Of a DNA stretch of 36,757 bases, positions 10,676-18,543 are shown in pieces. The number at the start of each line of letters is the position of its first letter. The stretch's first letter is position 1. Below the pieces are notes generated by a model. The model searched no databases and was not told where the DNA came from. It saw only the letters and a program-made list of their open reading frames with translations. Source of the stretch: Spirochaetaceae bacterium (GTDB lineage: Bacteria > Actinomycetota > Actinomycetes > JACCUZ01); assembly GCA_026786145.1 (NCBI GenBank), contig JAJAYQ010000151.1, positions 1 through 36,757 of the forward strand. Direction: 5' to 3'. The position numbers and the translations under genes were made by a program.

Positions 10676-10744
10676 CCGGTCACGCTCTCACGTGGGGGGC
10701 CTCACACCCCGGAATGGGGCGCACCTCGGCGGCGTTCTGCGGAC

Positions 10745-11698
10745 ATGCCTGCTGTCACCGTCGATGACGTCCTGTCCCTGCCTCGCGTCCCTGCCCCTGC
10801 TCTGGCCGCGATCGACCGTCCGGTCCGCTCCGTGACGACCTCGCCGAGAGGGTTCGAGGGAGAGGGGTTCCCGGTCCGCCGCGCGTTCGCGGGCGTCGAC
10901 CTGGCCGACCTCGACCCGTTCGTACACCTGGACCAGATGGGCGAGGTGGAGTATGCCCCGGGTGAGCCCAAGGGCACGGCGTGGCACCCACACCGCGGCT
11001 TCGAGACCGTGACGTACATGATCGACGGGGAGATGGCGCACCAGGACTCCAACGGCGGTGGCGGCCTGATCACCAACGGCGACACCCAGTGGATGACTGC
11101 CGGTTCCGGCATCCTGCACATCGAGACACCGCCCGAGGCGCTCGTGATGAGCGGCGGTCTCTTCCACGGCTTCCAGCTGTGGGTCAACCTGCCGCGCGAC
11201 AACAAGATGGCCCCGCCGCGCTACCAGGACATCCGTGGCGCGAAGGTCGGCCTGCTCTCCTCGGCCGACGGCGGCGCCCTGGTGCGGGTCATCGCCGGGT
11301 CGCTGGGGGACGTGGCCGGCCCCGGCTCGACGTACACCCCGATCACGCTCGCGCACGCCACGCTGCAGCCCGGCGCCTCGCTGACGCTGCCGTGGCGGCC
11401 CGACTTCAACGCCCTCGTCTACGCGCTCTCCGGGTCGGGCACCGTCGGCGGCGAGGGACGACCGCTGCGATCCGGCCAGCTCGCCGTCCTGGGCGCCGGG
11501 GACACGGTGACCGTGCTCGCGGATGCATCTCAGGACAGCCGCAGCCCCGAGCTCGAGGTGCTGGTGCTAGGCGGCCGGCCGATCCGGGAGCCCGTCGCGT
11601 GGTACGGCCCCTTCGTCATGAACGAGGAGTCCGAGGTGCGGCAGGCGTTCGCCGACTTCCAGGCCGGCCGGCTCGGCACCGTCCCTGCCCAGCACTAG
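10745..11698 (+). CDS. Pirin family protein
   Basis: The 317-residue bicupin has the pirin N-terminal domain with the metal-binding WHPHRGFETVTY (HxH), the later ligands in GSGILHIE, and the conserved GFQLWVNLP. The C-terminal cupin half (from about residue 190) is also complete. Pirins bind one iron or other metal; some are quercetin dioxygenases and others regulatory cofactors, so the role here is open. ATG 10745 follows the family start; no strong ribosome binding site is seen. The gene is monocistronic, and an imperfect stem (AGTCC-AGCT ... AGCT-A-GGAC) after the stop may end it. Confidence 0.93.
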   Translation: MPAVTVDDVLSLPRVPAPALAAIDRPVRSVTTSPRGFEGEGFPVRRAFAGVDLADLDPFVHLDQMGEVEYAPGEPKGTAWHPHRGFETVTYMIDGEMAHQDSNGGGGLITNGDTQWMTAGSGILHIETPPEALVMSGGLFHGFQLWVNLPRDNKMAPPRYQDIRGAKVGLLSSADGGALVRVIAGSLGDVAGPGSTYTPITLAHATLQPGASLTLPWRPDFNALVYALSGSGTVGGEGRPLRSGQLAVLGAGDTVTVLADASQDSRSPELEVLVLGGRPIREPVAWYGPFVMNEESEVRQAFADFQAGRLGTVPAQH

Positions 11699-11720
11699 TC
11701 CAGCTGCATCCGGGCTCCAG

Positions 11721-12026
11721 CTAGGACAAGGGCAGGACAATGGTCACGACGTAGCGCCACCTACCGTCGGGCCCTCGGCGCGAAACGTTGACCGTGTGGT
11801 CGCCGAGGACAACGGCGAGGCCACGCACCACAGTGACCGATCGCATGGACGCAACGAACGCGACCCTCGTCAACAGCTGGAACGCGTCGTCGCTGCGTTC
11901 CTGACGCCCATTCCCGCTCACGAGCAGGCCGTCCACGTACAGCTCGGCTGCCGCAGCCTGATCGTGGAGCAAGAGCGCGTCCTCGAGGAGCAGCTCGAGC
12001 TCCTCCGGGCAGGTAGCGACCATCAT
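11721..12026 (-). CDS. Small NTF2/SnoaL-like protein
   Basis: The 101-residue protein opens with ELELLLEDALLLHDQAAAAELYVDGLLVSG and ends with a strand pair (DHTVNVSRRGPDGRWRYVVTIVLP). This fits the alpha+beta cone of short NTF2/SnoaL-like proteins: an N-terminal helix, then a sheet ending in WRYVVTIV. That family includes polyketide cyclases, epoxide hydrolases and binding proteins, so no reaction is assigned. ATG 12026 is used; the next ATG (12023) is equally possible. It lies 4 bases after the cupin gene and is surely co-transcribed with it. Confidence 0.7.
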   Translation of the reverse strand: MMVATCPEELELLLEDALLLHDQAAAAELYVDGLLVSGNGRQERSDDAFQLLTRVAFVASMRSVTVVRGLAVVLGDHTVNVSRRGPDGRWRYVVTIVLPLS

Positions 12027-12030
12027 GCTC

Positions 12031-12522
12031 TCAGAACGTGAGGCCGTGACGCTCCATGACAGGAAACGTCGCCTCCAGGTCGAGGTCGCAGTGGTAGGGA
12101 GCAGCCAGCTCGCTCATCTGCTCAGGGGTCGGCGGTTCCGTCAGGTCGGCGAAGGCGCGAAACAGCTGCTCCAGCCCTGCTGGCGAGATCAGCTCCAGAC
12201 AGCTCGCCGGTTCGTCACCGGCGTTCCAGAAGGTGTGCCACTGCCCTCGGGGCTTGAAGAGCAGGTCACCGCGTTCAGCAACTACTTCGTTGCCCTCGAT
12301 CACCGCCCCGATGCGACCGGTGAGGACGAAGGTGTACTCGTCCTCGTCGTGATGCCGGTGCATCGGCGCTGCCAGAGCCCTTGGTGCGAACAGGTGCTGC
12401 ACGAGGGCGAACCGTTCCCCTGTCTCCGCGCCGTCTATCAGGAAGCGGTCGGTGACTCCTCCTGCGCCTTGCTCCGGTTGTATCGTCTCGAGGCTCAGCA
12501 CTCGTACGGCAACGTCTGTCAT
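12031..12522 (-). CDS. Single-domain cupin protein
   Basis: This 163-residue cupin has motif 1 APMHRHHDEDEYTFVLTGRIG (HxHx5E-type metal ligands) and motif 2 GDLLFKPRGQWHTFWNAG. A conserved RFLIDGAETG precedes the barrel and a C-terminal helix (LEQLFRAFADLTEPPTPEQM) follows it. Such proteins range from oxygenases to isomerases and sensors, so substrate is unknown. ATG 12522 has GGAGGGG upstream. It is the first gene of a two-gene operon and is divergent from a LuxR-type regulator 109 bp away, which is the likely controller. Confidence 0.9.
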   Translation of the reverse strand: MTDVAVRVLSLETIQPEQGAGGVTDRFLIDGAETGERFALVQHLFAPRALAAPMHRHHDEDEYTFVLTGRIGAVIEGNEVVAERGDLLFKPRGQWHTFWNAGDEPASCLELISPAGLEQLFRAFADLTEPPTPEQMSELAAPYHCDLDLEATFPVMERHGLTF

Positions 12523-12576
12523 GACACACCCCTCCGGTCGGCTGGGCTGTCACGCTATGGCGAGGACCTCCGCCGG

Positions 12577-12595
12577 ACCATTCCACAAAAGTGGT
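12577..12595. promoter_or_regulatory. Candidate operator in the cupin/LuxR divergent gap
   Basis: CCAC-AAAA-GTGG (12583-12594) is a perfect short palindrome nested inside ACCA-N11-TGGT (12577-12595). It lies in the 109-bp region between the divergent cupin and LuxR-type genes. The A-run is conspicuous in this GC-rich sequence. A regulator site is inferred only from position and symmetry. Confidence 0.35.
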
Positions 12596-12631
12596 ATCCC
12601 AACCGGCCGTGCATGGTGGGACAGTGCTGCC

Positions 12632-13789
12632 GTGGACACGACGCTGGAGCGGTCTCTGAACAAGATCGAACGACTCTCGACGGAGCCGCGCAGCCTGATC
12701 ACCTTCTGGGACGAAGCGGCAGACGTACTGCGGACAGCCGTGCCGCACTTCACGTTCCCCTGCTGGTACACGATCGACCCCGCGTCACTGCTCATCACCA
12801 GCCACTACAACCCGCTCATGCCAGAGCTGCCGCGGGAGTCGCTCGCGGACGAGTACTACTCAGAGGATGTCAACCAGATTGCCGATGTCGCGCGCAGTGC
12901 GAGTGGAGTCTCCACCCTCCACGAGGCAACTGCTGGAGACCCGACCAACAGCCCGCGGTGGCAGGCCAACATCGCCCTCGGCGGCGACCAGGAGCTCGTG
13001 GCTGCCCTGCGCACCCGGTCGGGTGACACCTGGGGGGCCGTCGGCCTTTACCGTGAGACAGGTCGGCCTATGTTCGATGCGGCCGAGAAGAGGTTCGTAG
13101 AGGAGGCATCACCACATCTCGCCGAGGGTGCGCGGCGCGCGCTCCTCTTCGGGGAGGCGACAGACCCTGAGTCCCACCAGGCGCCGGGACTGCTCGTCCT
13201 GACCGAGGACTGGCAGCTCGAGTCGTCGACCCCCGGTGTCGACCGCTGGCTCAACGACCTCCCCGACGGCGACGTCGACAGCGGGCGGCTGCCCGCGGCG
13301 GTCCTCAGCGTCGCCGGCCGGGCACTGCGCCCCGTCGGCTGCGGTGACACGAGCGAGGTGGCGATGGCCCGAGTCCTGACCCGGTCCGGGACGTGGGTGG
13401 TGCTCCATGGCGCCGCTCTCCAGTCCGGGACCGACCGCCGGGTAGCGGTCATTATCGAGCCTGCGCACCCCGCGCGGATCATGTCGCTGCTCATGTCTGC
13501 GTACGGCCTGACGGTCAGGGAGCGTGACGTCACCCGGCTCGTGCTCCAGGGCGCCTCGACGTCCGACATCGCTGCCGAGCTGACAGTGTCGGCCCACACT
13601 GTCCAGCAGCACCTGAAAGGTGTGTTCGAGAAGACCGGTGTTCGCAGCCGCCGCGATCTCGTCGGCAAGGTCTTCTTCACCCACTACGAGCCTCGGTTGC
13701 GCGACAACGAACAACGCGTCGCCCTCACAAGGCCGGTGCGCGGCGGACCGCTTCACGGGTCCGGCCACGGAGGACGTGACCGCCTCTAG
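12632..13789 (+). CDS. LuxR-family transcriptional regulator
   Basis: The 385-residue protein ends with a LuxR/GerE helix-turn-helix: LTVRERDVTRLVLQGASTSD, IAAELTVSAHTVQQHLKGVFEKTGVRSRRDLV (about residues 295-350). The N-terminal 280 residues look like a GAF/sensor region (FTFPCWYTIDPASLLITSHYN near 50) with no receiver domain, so it is not a two-component response regulator. GTG 12632 gives the natural VDTTLERSLNKIERL start; the frame extends upstream into the divergent cupin gene, which is unlikely to be used. It probably controls the cupin operon and perhaps itself. Its TAG stop overlaps the paaE stop in CTAG. Confidence 0.85.
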   Translation: MDTTLERSLNKIERLSTEPRSLITFWDEAADVLRTAVPHFTFPCWYTIDPASLLITSHYNPLMPELPRESLADEYYSEDVNQIADVARSASGVSTLHEATAGDPTNSPRWQANIALGGDQELVAALRTRSGDTWGAVGLYRETGRPMFDAAEKRFVEEASPHLAEGARRALLFGEATDPESHQAPGLLVLTEDWQLESSTPGVDRWLNDLPDGDVDSGRLPAAVLSVAGRALRPVGCGDTSEVAMARVLTRSGTWVVLHGAALQSGTDRRVAVIIEPAHPARIMSLLMSAYGLTVRERDVTRLVLQGASTSDIAAELTVSAHTVQQHLKGVFEKTGVRSRRDLVGKVFFTHYEPRLRDNEQRVALTRPVRGGPLHGSGHGGRDRL

Positions 13790-14904
13790 GCGTCGAAGTC
13801 GAGCACGACCTCGTCGGTGACCGGCCGCGACTGGCAGGCCAGCACGAAGCCGGCCTCGACCTCGTCGGGCTCCAGCGCGTAGTTGCGCTCCATCGCCACC
13901 TCGCCGGTGACGAGCCGCGCTCGACATGTCCCGCAGACCCCGCCCTTGCAGGCGTAAGGGGCGTCGGTCCGGACGGTCAGCACCGCGTCGAGGATGCGTA
14001 CGCCCGAGCGCGGCACCTGCAACGTCGAGGCCCGCCCGTCCAGGGTGACGGTCACCGTGCTGGAGCCCTCGGCCGGCACGTCGTCGACAGCTGTCGACTT
14101 CCGGGGTGCCTCACCGTCGACGTGGAAGAGCTCGGTGTGCACGTTCGCGAGCGCCACCCCGTTCTCCCGCAGCACCTCGCGGGCTTCTTCCACCATGGCG
14201 AAGGGCCCGCAGAGGAACCACTCGTCCACGGTGACCGACGGCAGCAGGGTGGCGAGCAGGCGGCGCATCTTGTCGGCGTCGATGCGCCCGGAGAACAGCT
14301 CCACCTCCTGCGGCTCCCGCGAGAGCACGTTCACCAGGCGGAAGCGGGTCGGATAGCGGTCCTTGAGGTCGGCGATCTCGTCGAGGAACATCACCGAAGC
14401 GGTCGTGCGGTTGCCGTAGACCAGGGTGACGGTGCTGCGTGGCTCCACCTCCAGCACGGTCGTCAGGATCGAGAGGACGGGGGTGATCCCGCTGCCCGCA
14501 GCCACCGCGCAGTAGTGCTTCGCCTGCGCGGGGTCGAGCGCGGTGAAGAACCGGCCGGTCGGTGTCATGACCTCCACGACGTCACCCACCCGCAGCGCGC
14601 TCGTCGCGTGCCCGGAGAAGGCCCCTCCGCGCAGGTGCTTGACGCCGATGCGCAGCCGCCCACTGGTGGCCGGTGCGCAGATCGAGTAGTTGCGGCGCAC
14701 CTCGACACCGTCGATCTCGGTGCGCACGGTCAGGTGCTGCCCGTGGGTGAAGGCGTAGTCCTCGCGCAGCTCCTCGGGCACGTCGAAGGTGATGGCGACG
14801 GCGTCCTCGGTCAGGCGCTCGACGTGACCGACGCGCAGCGGATGGAAGGTGCCGTGACGGCGACCGGTGAGCCCGCCGGCGCTCGCGCCGATATCGATCG
14901 TCAC
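13786..14904 (-). CDS. paaE: Phenylacetyl-CoA epoxidase reductase subunit
   Basis: PaaE feeds electrons from NADPH through FAD and a 2Fe-2S centre to the PaaABC oxygenase. The 372-residue protein has RNYSIC (71-76, FAD), GVKHLRGGAFSGH, AAGSGITPVLSIL (nucleotide), FLCGPFAMVEEAR, and a C-terminal plant-type ferredoxin domain with CKGGVCGTCRA plus a distal ACQS cysteine. Domain order FNR then 2Fe-2S is the PaaE order. It is the last gene of paaABCDE, 4 bases after paaD. The stop shares CTAG with the convergent LuxR gene, leaving no room for a terminator. Confidence 0.96.
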   Translation of the reverse strand: MTIDIGASAGGLTGRRHGTFHPLRVGHVERLTEDAVAITFDVPEELREDYAFTHGQHLTVRTEIDGVEVRRNYSICAPATSGRLRIGVKHLRGGAFSGHATSALRVGDVVEVMTPTGRFFTALDPAQAKHYCAVAAGSGITPVLSILTTVLEVEPRSTVTLVYGNRTTASVMFLDEIADLKDRYPTRFRLVNVLSREPQEVELFSGRIDADKMRRLLATLLPSVTVDEWFLCGPFAMVEEAREVLRENGVALANVHTELFHVDGEAPRKSTAVDDVPAEGSSTVTVTLDGRASTLQVPRSGVRILDAVLTVRTDAPYACKGGVCGTCRARLVTGEVAMERNYALEPDEVEAGFVLACQSRPVTDEVVLDFDA

Positions 14905-14908
14905 CGCC

Positions 14909-15406
14909 TCAGATCGCCTTGAAGTGGTCGAACGGCTCGCGGCAGGTGGTGCAACGCCACAGCGACTTGCACGCCGTCGAGCCGAACCGGCTGAGCTCGC
15001 TGGTGTCCGGGCTGCCGCACTGCGGGCAGCGCACGGACAGGCTGACGAGCACCGATCCGGTAGAGCCCTCGGGCGTACGCCGGGACGGTGGCGCCACCCC
15101 GTAGGCCGCCAGCTTGCGCCGTCCCTCGTCGGTCATCCAGTCAGTCGTCCACGCGGGGGCGAGCACCCGGCGCACGGTGACGTCGGCGAAGCCCGCTGCG
15201 CGCACCGCGGCTTCTACGTCGTGCTCGATGGTCTCCATGGCCGGACACCCGGAGTAGGTGGGAGTGACAGTGACCGTCACGCCATCGGCATCGACGGAGA
15301 CGCCTCGGAGCACACCGAGGTCCTCGATCGTGAGGACCGGCACCTCGGGGTCGAGCACCGCGGCGGCCGCGTCCCACGCCCTCGACTCCGCCGGGCTGAT
15401 CACCAT
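14909..15406 (-). CDS. paaD: Phenylacetate pathway Fe-S assembly protein
   Basis: PaaD is needed for a functional phenylacetyl-CoA epoxidase, probably for maturing its Fe-S cofactor. The 165-residue protein has the DUF59/MIP18-like core (LDPEVPVLTIEDLGVLR, TPTYSGCPAMETI with the conserved cysteine, and APAWTTDWMTDEGR) and a C-terminal zinc-ribbon-like domain (CPQCGS ... CTTCREPF). ATG 15406 overlaps the paaC stop by 7 bp; GTG 15403 is a lesser alternative. Coupling and order match the paa operon. Confidence 0.95.
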   Translation of the reverse strand: MVISPAESRAWDAAAAVLDPEVPVLTIEDLGVLRGVSVDADGVTVTVTPTYSGCPAMETIEHDVEAAVRAAGFADVTVRRVLAPAWTTDWMTDEGRRKLAAYGVAPPSRRTPEGSTGSVLVSLSVRCPQCGSPDTSELSRFGSTACKSLWRCTTCREPFDHFKAI

Positions 15407-16179
15407 GTGGCACCGGGGTGGGAACGGTGGAGGTGCTGCATCTCGGCGAGGAGGTAGCCGAAGGGCTCGGTGTGTACGCCCCGGCGACCGCCGCCGGGGG
15501 GGGTCGCCAGATCGTCGGGCCGGGTCAGCGTCGCCTCGCGCAGGACCGCATCCACGTGCTGGTCCCACTCGCCCCGCAGCTCGGAGACGTCAGCGGCGAC
15601 GCCCTCCTCGACCAGCGCGCGCTCGAGATCGTCGACGGCGAACATCTCGGCGACGTAGGGCCACATTCGCTCGAGGCCGGCCTGCATCCGGTGGTGGGAC
15701 TCCTCGGTCCCGTCGCCCAGTCGGCGCACCCACTGGTCGGCGTGGTCACGGTGGTAGGCGATCTCCTTGACCGCCTTGCCGGCCACCCCGGCGAACATCT
15801 CGTCGGTCGAGGCGACCAGCCGCTGGTGCAGGGCGAGCTGCCAGGTCGAGAAGAAGAGCTGCCGGGCCATGGTGACCGCGAAGTCCTCGTTGGGGTGCTC
15901 GACGATGTGCAGGTTGAGGAACTCGCGCTCGTCGCGCAGGAAGGCGAGGTCATCCTCGGTGCGGCCGGCTCCCTGCGCCTCCCCCGCGTACGTCAACAAC
16001 GTGCGCGCCTGGCCGAGGAGGTCCAGGCCGATGTTGCCCAGCGCGACGTCCTCCTCGAGCTGCGGCGCACGAGTGATCCAACCGCCGAGGCGTTGGGACA
16101 GGACGAGCGCGTCGTCGCCCAGCCGCAGCGCGTAGGTCGCGACGGCGGACATCGTGGTCGGGGCAGCGGGAGTGGTCAC
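15400..16179 (-). CDS. paaC: Phenylacetyl-CoA epoxidase structural subunit
   Basis: PaaC pairs with PaaA as the inactive ferritin-like partner of the oxygenase. The 259-residue protein is all-helical with the family features LGDDALVLSQRLGGWITRAPQLEEDVALGNIGLDLLGQAR, NLHIVEHPNEDFAVTMARQLFFSTW and EIAYHRDHADQWVRRLGDG. The start is GTG 16179, sharing one base with the paaB stop (TAGTG), so translation is coupled. The 3' end overlaps paaD. Confidence 0.96.
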   Translation of the reverse strand: MTTPAAPTTMSAVATYALRLGDDALVLSQRLGGWITRAPQLEEDVALGNIGLDLLGQARTLLTYAGEAQGAGRTEDDLAFLRDEREFLNLHIVEHPNEDFAVTMARQLFFSTWQLALHQRLVASTDEMFAGVAGKAVKEIAYHRDHADQWVRRLGDGTEESHHRMQAGLERMWPYVAEMFAVDDLERALVEEGVAADVSELRGEWDQHVDAVLREATLTRPDDLATPPGGGRRGVHTEPFGYLLAEMQHLHRSHPGATW

Positions 16180-16478
16180 TAGAGGTGCTGGACCTCGGCG
16201 GGGACGTCGTAGAACGTCGGGTGGCGATAGGCCTTGTCGGCGGCGGGGTCGAAGAAGGAGTCCTTCTCGTCGGGGCTGGTGGCGACGACGGCGGCGGCCG
16301 GCACGACCCAGATCGACACGCCCTCGCTGCGCCGGGTGTAGACGTCACGGGCGTTGCGCAGTGCCATCTCGGCGTCCGGGGCGTGCAGGCTGCCGACGTG
16401 CTGGTGGGAGAGCCCTCGGCGGGACCGGATGAAGACCTCCCACAGCGGCCACTCCCGCTGTGCCACGTCCTCACTCAC
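16179..16478 (-). CDS. paaB: Phenylacetyl-CoA epoxidase subunit PaaB
   Basis: PaaB is the small bridging subunit of the PaaABCE epoxidase complex. The 99-residue protein has the family pattern [41 protein letters not shown] and the tail [12 protein letters not shown]. The start is GTG 16478, overlapping the paaA TGA as GTGA. A longer open frame exists to 16784 but overlaps paaA deeply and is not used. Confidence 0.97.
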   Translation of the reverse strand: MSEDVAQREWPLWEVFIRSRRGLSHQHVGSLHAPDAEMALRNARDVYTRRSEGVSIWVVPAAAVVATSPDEKDSFFDPAADKAYRHPTFYDVPAEVQHL

Positions 16479-17440
16479 GCCGCACCGGCCGCCGTACGCG
16501 CCCGGGTCTTCTCGGCGTAGGCGGTCGCCGCCTCGCGCACCCACGCGCCGTCGTTGTGGGCCGCGCGCCGGTGCTGCATGCGCGCGGCGTTGCACGGCCC
16601 GTTTCCCTTGAGCACGGAGAAGAACTCCGACCAGTCGATCTCGCCGAACCGGTAGTGGCCCGTCTCGTCGTCGAGGTGGAGGTCGGGGTCGGGCAGCGTC
16701 AGACCGAGGACGCCCGCCTGGGGCACCGACATGTCGACGAACTTCTGGCGCAGCTCGTCGTTGGAGAACCGCTTGATCTTCCACGCCATCGACTGCGCGG
16801 TATGTCCTTTGGACTGGTCGGCTCCGCTGTCAGGGGGGCCGAACATCATCAGCGACGGCCACCACCAGCGGTCGACAGCGTCCTGCGCCATCGCATGCTG
16901 CTCGGGGGTGCCGTGGGAGAGCGTGTGCAGGATCTCGAAGCCCTGCCGCTGGTGGAAGGACTCCTCCTTGCAGATGCGCACCATCGCCCGGGCGTACGGA
17001 CCGTAGGAGCACCGCGTGATCGGGATCTGGTTGACGATCGCGGCCCCGTCCACGAGCCAGCCGATAGCCCCCATGTCGGCCCAGGTCAGGGTCGGGTAGT
17101 TGAAGATCGAGGAGTACCTCTGACGGCCGGCGTGGAGCAGGTCGAGCAGCTCGGACCGGTCGACGCCGAGGGTCTCTGCCGCGGAGTAGAGGTAGAGCCC
17201 GTGTCCCGCCTCGTCCTGGACCTTGGCCATCAGGATCGCCTTGCGGCGCAGGCTGGGTGCCCGGCTGATCCAGTTGCCCTCGGGCTGCATGCCGATGATC
17301 TCGGAGTGCGCGTGCTGGGCGATCTGGCGGATCAGCGTCTTGCGGTAGGCGTCGGGCATCTCGTCGCGCGGCTCGATGCGCTCGTCGTTGTCGACGAGGG
17401 TCTGGAACCGGTCCGGGGCCGTCCGCTGGTCCTGGGTCAC
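16475..17440 (-). CDS. paaA: Phenylacetyl-CoA epoxidase catalytic subunit
   Basis: PaaA is the di-iron oxygenase that epoxidises the ring of phenylacetyl-CoA, the committing step of aerobic phenylacetate breakdown. The 321-residue protein carries the carboxylate/His ligands in [40 protein letters not shown] and [16 protein letters not shown]. It is full length and is the first gene of paaABCDE. The start is GTG 17440 with no strong ribosome binding site; a promoter-like element lies 37-42 bases upstream. The ring-opening and beta-oxidation genes (paaZ, paaF, paaG, paaH), the ligase paaK and a TetR-type PaaR are not in the window. Confidence 0.97.
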   Translation of the reverse strand: MTQDQRTAPDRFQTLVDNDERIEPRDEMPDAYRKTLIRQIAQHAHSEIIGMQPEGNWISRAPSLRRKAILMAKVQDEAGHGLYLYSAAETLGVDRSELLDLLHAGRQRYSSIFNYPTLTWADMGAIGWLVDGAAIVNQIPITRCSYGPYARAMVRICKEESFHQRQGFEILHTLSHGTPEQHAMAQDAVDRWWWPSLMMFGPPDSGADQSKGHTAQSMAWKIKRFSNDELRQKFVDMSVPQAGVLGLTLPDPDLHLDDETGHYRFGEIDWSEFFSVLKGNGPCNAARMQHRRAAHNDGAWVREAATAYAEKTRARTAAGAA

Positions 17441-17467
17441 TCCACGAGTCTAGGTGACCGGTGTGAC

Positions 17468-17482
17468 ACAGTCCACACTGTA
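17468..17482 (-). promoter_or_regulatory. Candidate paaA promoter with palindrome
   Basis: ACAGT-CCAC-ACTGT (17468-17481) is a perfect inverted repeat. On the minus strand TACAGT (17482-17477) fits a -10 and would place the transcript start about 30 bases before the paaA GTG. No good -35 is seen. A repressor bound to the palindrome would cover the -10. It lies in the 110-bp gap shared with the divergent gene at 17551. Confidence 0.45.
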
Positions 17483-17550
17483 GAGCCCGGGAGATGTAAC
17501 ACGCCTCTCGACGTGGGTTTGCTGGCCCGCTCACCGCGCAAGTACCTGGT

Positions 17551-18543
17551 ATGCCAGCCACCACGCAGGAGTCCGGGTACGTCGAGGAGAGCTACGAGCG
17601 GGACACCCGCTACCTCTCCGACCGCATCACCGCCGACGGAGCCGAGGGGTGGCCGGTCGAGGCAGGTCGCTACCGGCTGGTGGTAAGCCGCGCCTGCCCC
17701 TGGGCCAACCGCGCCATCATCGTGCGGGCCCTGCTCGGCCTCGAGGACGCACTGTCGATGGGCGTGGCCGGGCCGACCCACGACTGGCGCAGCTGGCAGT
17801 TCGACCTCGACCCGGGCGGCAGGGACCCGGTGCTCGGCATCAAGCGGCTGCGCGAGGCGTTCGAGGCCCGCCAGCCGGGATACGAGCGCGGGATCACCGT
17901 CCCCGCGATCGTCGACGTCCCGACCGGGAAGGTCGTGACGAACGACTTCGCGCAGATCACCCTCGACCTCTCGACCGAGTGGACGGCGCTGCACCGCGAT
18001 GGCGCGCCCGACCTCTACCCCGAGCACCTGCGCGACGAGATGACCGTCGTCATGGAGATGATCTACCGCGAGGTCAACAACGGGGTCTACCGAGCCGGGT
18101 TCGCCGGGGACCAGCGCGAGTACGAGCGCGCCTACGCAACGCTCTTCGACCGGCTCGACTGGCTCTCCGACCGCCTCGCCGGCCAGCGTTACCTCATGGG
18201 CGACACGATCACCGAGGCCGACGTACGGCTGTACACGACGCTGGCTCGTTTCGACGCCGTCTACCACGGTCACTTCAAGTGCAACCGGCACAAGCTGACC
18301 GAGATGCCGGTGCTGTGGGCCTACGCCCGTGACCTGTTCCAGACGCCGGGCTTCGGGGACAACACCGACTTCGGCCAGATCAAGCGCCACTACTACGTGG
18401 TCCACACCGACATCAACCCGACCGGTGTGGTGCCGGCCGGGCCGGACGTCTCGGGCTGGACCACGCCGCACAGGCGAGAGGCGCTCGGCGGCCGGCCGTT
18501 CGGCGACCGCACGCCTCCCACGCCTCCGGCGGCGGCGGAGTGA
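17551..18543 (+). CDS. Glutathionyl-hydroquinone reductase-like (GST Xi class) protein
   Basis: The 330-residue protein has the Xi-class GST layout: an N-terminal YLSDRITADGAEGWPVEAGRYRLVVSRACPWANR with the catalytic CPW motif (Cys49), VPAIVDVPTGKVVTNDF in the thioredoxin-like domain, and the C-terminal helical domain with GDTITEADVRLYTTLARFD and YHGHFKCN. Characterised homologues reduce glutathionyl-hydroquinones using glutathione. Actinobacteria usually make mycothiol instead, so the physiological thiol is uncertain. It diverges from paaA and overlaps the thiolase start as GTGA, so a role in aromatic breakdown is suggested by context. Confidence 0.9.
   Translation: MPATTQESGYVEESYERDTRYLSDRITADGAEGWPVEAGRYRLVVSRACPWANRAIIVRALLGLEDALSMGVAGPTHDWRSWQFDLDPGGRDPVLGIKRLREAFEARQPGYERGITVPAIVDVPTGKVVTNDFAQITLDLSTEWTALHRDGAPDLYPEHLRDEMTVVMEMIYREVNNGVYRAGFAGDQREYERAYATLFDRLDWLSDRLAGQRYLMGDTITEADVRLYTTLARFDAVYHGHFKCNRHKLTEMPVLWAYARDLFQTPGFGDNTDFGQIKRHYYVVHTDINPTGVVPAGPDVSGWTTPHRREALGGRPFGDRTPPTPPAAAE

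Noticed and set aside
15418-16182. Plus-strand open frame opposite paaC
   Set aside because: Antisense of a well-supported paa gene, with no recognisable protein pattern.
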